Shown piece after piece: positions 7,675-11,098 of a stretch of DNA of 11,098 nt. The position numbers were made by a program, and so were the translations under genes. The notes beneath the pieces are model-generated. The model searched no databases. It saw only the letters and a list, made by a program, of their open reading frames with translations, and was not told the origin of the DNA. Numbering within the stretch: position 1 is the stretch's first letter; each line of letters opens with the position of its first letter. Origin of the DNA: VFZL01 sp046734915 (lineage in GTDB: Bacteria > Acidobacteriota > Vicinamibacteria > Vicinamibacterales > CAVVIG01); contig JBKPSC010000075.1 in NCBI GenBank assembly GCA_046734915.1, positions 1 to 11,098 on the forward strand. Reading direction: 5' to 3'.

Positions 7675-8610
7675 ATGTGGGACAGATACGATCCTCGACC
7701 TACTGATGACCGCGACCGTGGCGACGTCGATCGAAACCGCGGTAGCGGCGCCGGCAGCAGTGACCGCGATTTCAAAGATGCTCACGACCCTCGACATGTG
7801 TTCACGAAGGATCTCGACCTGCCCCACGGGCGCGAGCGGCGGCCCGTTCGAGAAAGGGATCGCGTGTACGAGATCGACGGCACCGAGAGCCGGATACTGG
7901 CCACCGTTGGTGCCTTTCGCGTGGTGTCCCAGAGAGATCTGCACGATGGCCGGGAGGACTCCCGTCGAGCCCAGCGCCACCTCGAACAGGAGGGTCTGCT
8001 GCGCTCGTCAGCACTCAGCGCCGACGACCGAGCGGTCGTCCTTACCGACCGAGGTCGAGACCTGCTCGAGGCGAATCGGCATGAGCGTCATGACCGCTCC
8101 TGGGAGCCACAGCAGGCGTTCCACGCTGGCTTCAGAAAGCCGCGTGTGCTGACGCACGACTCGAAGGTCTATCGCGCCTACTCGCGCGCCGAGGAGCGCC
8201 TTCGAGAGCAAGGTGGCCGAGTGGATCGCGTGGTGCTGGACTACGAGCTAAAGCGCGACTACCAGCGGTTCCTGCACGAGCGCAATCGCGGGCGGAAGGA
8301 CTGCGACGGAAGACCGGATAGGGAGCCGGAGGAGATTGCACGCTGGGCTCGGGAACACGACCTGCCTTACGACGACGGTCATGTTCACTTCCCTGATGCC
8401 CGGATCGAGTACGAAGATCGTGACGGGCGGTCACGCCACGAAGACATTGAGATCGTGACCGGCCATTATCGCGGTGCCCATGCCGGCGCCGTCGCTCGGT
8501 CGGGGTTCAGCTGCTATCGCGCCATCGGCGGCATGTTCGGCGGCTGCGCAAGCACCGGCAGGCGCGGAGGGTCTCGTCACCCACGGCTGGCCGAGGAGCT
8601 GCTCGGGTGA
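7675..8610 (+). CDS. Replication-relaxation-like winged-helix protein, function unknown
   Basis: The predicted protein has 311 residues. The first 60 or so are Arg/Asp-rich and probably disordered. Residues about 71-131 form a winged helix (ESRILATVGAFRVVS ... HLEQEGLLR ... AVVLTDRGRDLLE), similar in pattern to the wHTH of replication-relaxation proteins found on plasmids and integrative elements. A C-terminal region (about 187-282) with FPDARIEYED and RHEDIEI (Asp241, Glu257, Glu259) has the strand-acid-strand look of a restriction-endonuclease-like fold, but the lysine of PD-(D/E)xK is not evident, so activity is doubtful. The tail is Gly/Arg-rich and ends RLAEELLG. I chose ATG 7675 over in-frame upstream starts because GAGG (7664-7667) lies seven bases before it and the upstream sequence is not protein-like. 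Its stop overlaps the next gene's start. A DNA-binding role in element maintenance or transfer is inference. Confidence 0.8.
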   Translation: MWDRYDPRPTDDRDRGDVDRNRGSGAGSSDRDFKDAHDPRHVFTKDLDLPHGRERRPVRERDRVYEIDGTESRILATVGAFRVVSQRDLHDGREDSRRAQRHLEQEGLLRSSALSADDRAVVLTDRGRDLLEANRHERHDRSWEPQQAFHAGFRKPRVLTHDSKVYRAYSRAEERLREQGGRVDRVVLDYELKRDYQRFLHERNRGRKDCDGRPDREPEEIARWAREHDLPYDDGHVHFPDARIEYEDRDGRSRHEDIEIVTGHYRGAHAGAVARSGFSCYRAIGGMFGGCASTGRRGGSRHPRLAEELLG

Positions 8611-9644
8611 AGCTGCCGCCCCCGCCGGACCGATGGACGATCGACATCGCGAATGCCGAGCGCCTCAACGCGATCGCGTCGTTCGGCTTCACTGAGCGCC
8701 AGGCGCGCTTTCTCCTCAACGTGCTGCTGCACTCCGGCGTCTTCGTCGAGCGCCAGTACTGCTCGTTCGCCGGCATCGTCCATGGCCAGAAGAGCACCGA
8801 CTTCATCAAGACTCTCGTCGATCGAAGGTTCGCAACACCGATTGCGACGGGCAAGCTTCATCGCGGACGGATGATTCACGTCCACTACAAGCCGCTCTGG
8901 GCGGCCGTGGGTGAGCCTGACAACCGTTTCAGGAAGCCCGCCGCTCAGGGGCGGATGATCGAGCGGGTGATGCTCCTCGATGCCGTGCTCGACGACCCGA
9001 CCTGTACCTGGCTCGGTCCGGCGCGGGACAAGCAGCGATATTTCATCCGTCATCTGGAGAGCCGACTCGACGCCCGGGAATACCCGCATCTGACGTTCGG
9101 CAACGGCCCAGAGAAGGCGGTCCGGTACTTCCCGGACAAGCTTCCGATTGGCGTGCTGCCGGGCCTTGACCATCACGCCTTCATCTACCTGGTCACGAGC
9201 CGGTCGCCGATGGATTTCCGGTTGTTCCTTCTGCGGCATGTTCCACTCTTCCGTGTGATGTTCAGATGGACGATTCGGCTGCTGTTTCCACGTCCCCTTT
9301 GGAAGGCGCGGCTCGTTTACGAGTACGCCGCGCGCGAGCACCTAGGCGAGCGCCTGGAGCCTGCGAAGGTTCAGGTTCTCGAGTGGCTGTTCCCTGAGCG
9401 GAAACGCCTCGCCGAACGGGGGGCCGCGCCGGCTGACGAGCGATACCTGAAGACGTCGAAGGGCTTTGGCGCGCCCAGGTTCAGAGCCCTCTACCGCCAG
9501 TGGCTCGAAGACCCTACCAACACCCTCTGGATGGCCGGCTCGACCACGCTTCCCGACGCGCTCGATCGCGATCACGGCCGCGTCGAGTGCGTCGAGCTCT
9601 CGCGCCAGTACCTTCATCTCTGTCCCCTGGTAGACGTCGCCTGA
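8607..9644 (+). CDS. Conserved hypothetical protein with N-terminal wHTH-like segment
   Basis: This 345-residue protein begins with GTG at 8607, overlapping the upstream TGA (8608-8610) as GTGA, so it is almost certainly translated by coupling to the previous gene. Residues about 20-80 look like a winged helix (AIASFGFTERQARFLLNVLL ... RQYCSFAGIVHG ... LVDRRFATPI). The middle is basic and aromatic (YFPDKLPIG, 174-182; YLVTSRSPMDFRLFLLRH, 194-211). The C-terminal part has RFRALYRQWLE and ends in VECVELSRQYLHLCPLVDVA. I see no signal peptide, membrane segment or known catalytic motif, and I cannot assign a named family, although the protein has the look of a widespread hypothetical. The four-base overlap suggests both proteins act together, probably on DNA. 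Confidence 0.8.
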   Translation: MKLPPPPDRWTIDIANAERLNAIASFGFTERQARFLLNVLLHSGVFVERQYCSFAGIVHGQKSTDFIKTLVDRRFATPIATGKLHRGRMIHVHYKPLWAAVGEPDNRFRKPAAQGRMIERVMLLDAVLDDPTCTWLGPARDKQRYFIRHLESRLDAREYPHLTFGNGPEKAVRYFPDKLPIGVLPGLDHHAFIYLVTSRSPMDFRLFLLRHVPLFRVMFRWTIRLLFPRPLWKARLVYEYAAREHLGERLEPAKVQVLEWLFPERKRLAERGAAPADERYLKTSKGFGAPRFRALYRQWLEDPTNTLWMAGSTTLPDALDRDHGRVECVELSRQYLHLCPLVDVA

Positions 9645-9659
9645 CACCCCTACAGATGA

Positions 9660-9717
9660 GGACGACCTCGGGGCCGACCTCCAGAAATGAGGTCGTCCCC
9701 CGGGTCACTGAGACCCG
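9660..9717 (+). terminator. Two consecutive hairpins after the wHTH operon, terminator-like
   Basis: GGACGACCTC (9660-9669) pairs perfectly with GAGGTCGTCC (9689-9698) across a 19-base loop. It is followed at once by CGGGTC/GACCCG (9701-9706 with 9712-9717, loop ACTGA). They lie 15-72 bases after the stop of the second operon gene. There is no T-run, so intrinsic termination is uncertain; they could instead protect the 3' end or bind a protein. Confidence 0.45.
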
Positions 9718-9821
9718 CGTCTCGTCTCCGCTGGCGAGCGTCATTACCGGCGCGTTGGGCGGCGGCCGCATTCGGTTCGTGTTCAGATACTTCGGCGTCG
9801 TCCGCGCGAGAGTCCGTGATA

Positions 9822-9844
9822 CGGGCGGCGCTCTTTGCCGCCCG
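9822..9844. repeat. Perfect 8-bp GC hairpin
   Basis: CGGGCGGC (9822-9829) pairs perfectly with GCCGCCCG (9837-9844) across a seven-base loop GCTCTTT. It is the third strong hairpin in the 200 bases after the wHTH operon. No T-tract follows, and its role is unknown. Confidence 0.5.
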
Positions 9845-9878
9845 CTGTCGAGCGTCCCTGTGGCAGTCGGAGGAGGAA

Positions 9879-9953
9879 CCATGGCGTGAGCGACCCCGCT
9901 GCGCGCGCCCAAAGTGGCCCCGCGCCTGTCCGGAGGGGTCGTTCACGCCATGG
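9879..9953. repeat. 19-bp inverted repeat centred on CCATGG, next to a strong ribosome binding site
   Basis: CCATGGCGTGAGCGACCCC (9879-9897) and GGGGTCGTTCACGCCATGG (9935-9953) are inverted copies with one mismatch, which becomes a G-U pair in RNA. GGAGGAGG (9869-9876) sits just before the left arm, with an ATG at 9881 that stops after two codons (ATG GCG TGA). A second ATG (9950) lies in the right arm. In RNA both ATGs would be buried in the stem. This could be a translation-control hairpin, a protein-binding or recombination site, or a remnant. Confidence 0.5.
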
Positions 9954-10253
9954 CTGTCACTGTCGCTCAGGGAGTCGGACACAGCATGTTCGGCGGCGGG
10001 AAGCGCCGCGTGTTTGCCGCATCGAACGCGGTCGATCGCGACTCAGATCTTCCGGACGATCCGGTCCTGTTCGTCCGGAAAATGTTGGCCGCCAACTGCT
10101 CGCGTTCGCGCGCGCTTCCGTGGCCACTTGTGTCCAGGAAATGGTGGTGCGCGCGGGTTGCATTCGATGTCGACTTGCGGCCGTCGAGGTGATCACATAT
10201 GGCGCGACGTCAACGCCGTCGGCCATCACGACGACGATGCTGCATCTGTGCTC

Positions 10254-10322
10254 GGCACCGTGCAAGGCGCTGCGCTTCGCTCCGCCCGCGCGTACGCGCG
10301 GCCTTCGGGCCTTGACGGTGCC
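10254..10322. repeat. Nested multi-arm palindromic element
   Basis: The outer arms GGCACCGTGCAAGGC (10254-10268) and GCCTTGACGGTGCC (10309-10322) pair over 14 positions with one bulged G. Inside lie the perfect palindrome CCGCGCGTACGCGCGG (10286-10301) and the tetraloop hairpin GGCC-TTCG-GGCC (10300-10311). The tetraloop hairpin shares bases with the outer stem and the palindrome, so these are alternatives. The general plan resembles the palindrome at 1684-1761, but the sequences are not the same. Confidence 0.5.
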
Positions 10323-10350
10323 TGCGCGCAGATGATCGGCAGGCATTTAC

Positions 10351-10364
10351 GTGATGGCCATCAC
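10351..10364. promoter_or_regulatory. 14-bp perfect palindrome, possible operator
   Basis: GTGATGGCCATCAC is perfectly self-complementary and lies about 140 bases upstream of the promoter at 10503. Its size fits a dimeric regulator's site, but no partner gene or second copy identifies the protein. Confidence 0.3.
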
Positions 10365-10502
10365 ATGCTCTTTCCGTCCGGAACAAGCGGCGCATTGATC
10401 CATCCATCGAACGGTCGTGAGAAGCGCTAACACATGTTCGATCGCTTCCGGACGCATGCGTTCCACCCGCTTGCTGAGGTTCATTTTTCGAGATTTTGCG
10501 CG

Positions 10503-10531
10503 TTGACGATCGTTGCGCGCGGCGCTAGTCT
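10503..10531 (+). promoter_or_regulatory. Sigma-70-type promoter facing the excisionase-like gene
   Basis: TTGACG (10503-10508) and TAGTCT (10526-10531) are separated by 17 bases. The -35 matches five of six consensus positions and the -10 three of six. AT-rich runs just upstream (ATTTTT near 10482, ATTTTG near 10493), unusual in this GC-rich region, could act as an UP element. It points right, towards 10986. Confidence 0.5.
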
Positions 10532-10564
10532 GTTCGCATTCGACGGGTGCTGCGACGCACCACC

Positions 10565-10703
10565 CTCCGCTTTCGGTCACCGACGCGGAGCAGCCGTTGA
10601 TCGTCGCCCTCAGGACCGCGATCAACCGCGCCCCTCGACGAGGGAGATCGGCAACGAACGCCGATTATCGCCGGCCTCGCGCAAGAACGCCTCGATTGAG
10701 GCG
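10565..10703 (+). promoter_or_regulatory. Structured 5' leader with four hairpins
   Basis: Between the promoter and the excisionase-like gene lie CTCCGC/GCGGAG (10565-10570 with 10585-10590), GTTGATCG/CGATCAAC (10596-10603 with 10619-10626), CCCTC/GAGGG (10632-10644) and CGCCTC-GATT-GAGGCG (10688-10703). The expected leader is about 450 bases and codes for nothing recognisable. This would suit a regulatory leader or a small RNA. No known riboswitch pattern is recognised. Confidence 0.4.
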
Positions 10704-10959
10704 TGCGGGCAGAAGTCGCCGACGCTGACACGGCACGCTGGTGTTCGTGAGGACAGCACGCCCAGCGCAGAGTGCCGGTTGAATGATGCGTCGACTCGCA
10801 CCGGTCATCGATCGCTGCGAGTGACCGTCGGGCTCAGCCCCTCGGTCCCCGATGTCGGTCTCAGGCCCTCATCACCGCGCTTCTGTCCCCGGCGCGCCGC
10901 TTCAGGCCGCGCGCCGCGAGCGCAACTTCTCAACACACAGTTCAAGCGTGCGCGTCGGC

Positions 10960-10973
10960 ACGCGTGCACGCGT
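10960..10973. promoter_or_regulatory. 14-bp palindrome just before the excisionase-like start, possible operator
   Basis: ACGCGTGCACGCGT is a perfect palindrome ending two bases before the GGGAGG ribosome binding site (10975-10980). This position would suit autoregulation by a small DNA-binding protein, though the palindrome could also form an RNA hairpin that affects translation. Confidence 0.4.
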
Positions 10974-10985
10974 CGGGAGGTTGCG

Positions 10986-11098
10986 ATGATGAAGACCTGG
11001 TTCAATGTCTCGGAGGCTGCGGACTACGCCGGCGTGAGCCGGGACACGATCTACACCGCGTGCGAGCGCCACGAGCTTCGAAGTGCGCGCTTGAGCGG
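10986..11098 (+). CDS. Excisionase-family HTH DNA-binding protein (HTH_17, cut by window edge)
   Basis: The first 37 codons read MMKTWFNVSEAADYAGVSRD then TIYTACERHELRSARLSG. This is the MerR-like excisionase helix-turn-helix: 'WFNVSEAADYAGVSRDTIY' is the typical first helix, turn and recognition helix, and the wing starts at the window edge. Such proteins are usually 60-80 residues and are encoded beside tyrosine recombinases on phages, plasmids and integrative elements, where they direct excision or repress the integrase promoter. GGGAGG (10975-10980) lies five bases before the first ATG and eight before the second, so either may be used. The gene is too short within the window to be caught by length-filtered ORF calling. 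An integrase immediately to the right is expected but outside the view. Confidence 0.85.
   Translation, partial: MMKTWFNVSEAADYAGVSRDTIYTACERHELRSARLS

Larger units (their letters stand above)
9645..10985. other. 1.3-kb region without a convincing gene, rich in inverted repeats
   Basis: Several overlapping open frames occur on both strands, but none has steady protein-like composition, a recognisable domain and a sensible start together. The most protein-like piece is the frame 9914-10192 (GGVVHAMAVTVAQGVGHSM then FGGGKRRVF), whose glycine pattern recalls glycine-zipper helices; I do not call it a gene. What the region does hold are the inverted repeats listed separately at 9660-9717, 9822-9844, 9879-9953, 10254-10322, 10351-10364 and 10565-10703, a promoter at 10503-10531, and an operator-like palindrome at 10960-10973. 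Confidence 0.55.

Noticed and set aside
8577..9341. 254-codon minus-strand frame opposite the second wHTH gene
   Set aside because: Antisense shadow of a well-supported, coupled gene; composition is typical of a complementary frame in GC-rich DNA.
9650..9982. 110-codon minus-strand frame after the wHTH operon
   Set aside because: Polar and Arg-rich, overlaps inverted repeats and competes with equally open frames on the other strand.
9914..10192. Small frame with a glycine-zipper-like segment (GGVVHAMAVTVAQGVGHSM)
   Set aside because: The similarity is loose, the second half reads as noise, and its start lies in a palindrome. Not enough to call a gene.
10254..10322. Integron attC site
   Set aside because: No paired core sites with the GTT consensus were seen and no cassette array surrounds it.
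1..11098. CRISPR array
   Set aside because: No series of regularly spaced identical repeats; only two-copy short repeats were found.

Overview
The window is a GC-rich bacterial segment. It looks like a soil Acidobacteriota genome, perhaps the Vicinamibacteria. This rests on the very long kinase-ATPase-TPR regulator, a secreted esterase with a Gly/Pro/Gln-rich insert, and the style of the hypothetical proteins. The taxonomic call is inference from protein style, not from a marker gene.

Layout. (a) 1-1260: a secreted CE1-type esterase on the + strand. Its signal peptide lies in a different frame from its body. (b) 1261-1942: a gene-poor scar. It holds a possible Tat-signal gene start that dies after 30 codons. 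It also holds a tRNA-Ser(GGA) fragment whose D-loop contains a 78-nt cloverleaf-shaped palindromic insert and which ends just after the anticodon loop. (c) 1943-2108, minus: a tiny zinc-ribbon protein remnant with an acidic tail. (d) 2336-5881, minus: an intact 1181-aa Ser/Thr kinase fused to a STAND/AAA-type ATPase and TPR-like helices. (e) 5963-6651, minus: a hypothetical winged-helix gene broken by two frameshifts. (f) 6845-7495, minus: a DUF429 RNase H-fold protein. (g) 7675-9644, plus: two translationally coupled genes of unknown function, both with winged-helix-like segments; the first recalls replication-relaxation proteins. (h) 9645-10985: 1.3 kb without a convincing gene but dense in inverted repeats, ending in a promoter and a leader of about 450 nt with several hairpins. 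(i) 10986 to the right edge: the start of an excisionase-type HTH gene.

Reading it together. Housekeeping-like sequence (esterase) gives way at about 1.28-1.78 kb to accessory DNA marked by a cut tRNA gene, broken genes and plasmid-style wHTH proteins, and the window ends in an excisionase-like gene. The simplest inference is that much of 1.8-11.1 kb is, or once was, part of an integrative element or genomic island. No integrase or second tRNA piece lies inside the window, so this is not proven. The best candidates for undescribed biology are the cloverleaf palindrome in the tRNA-Ser D-loop and the coupled wHTH gene pair with its structured downstream region.
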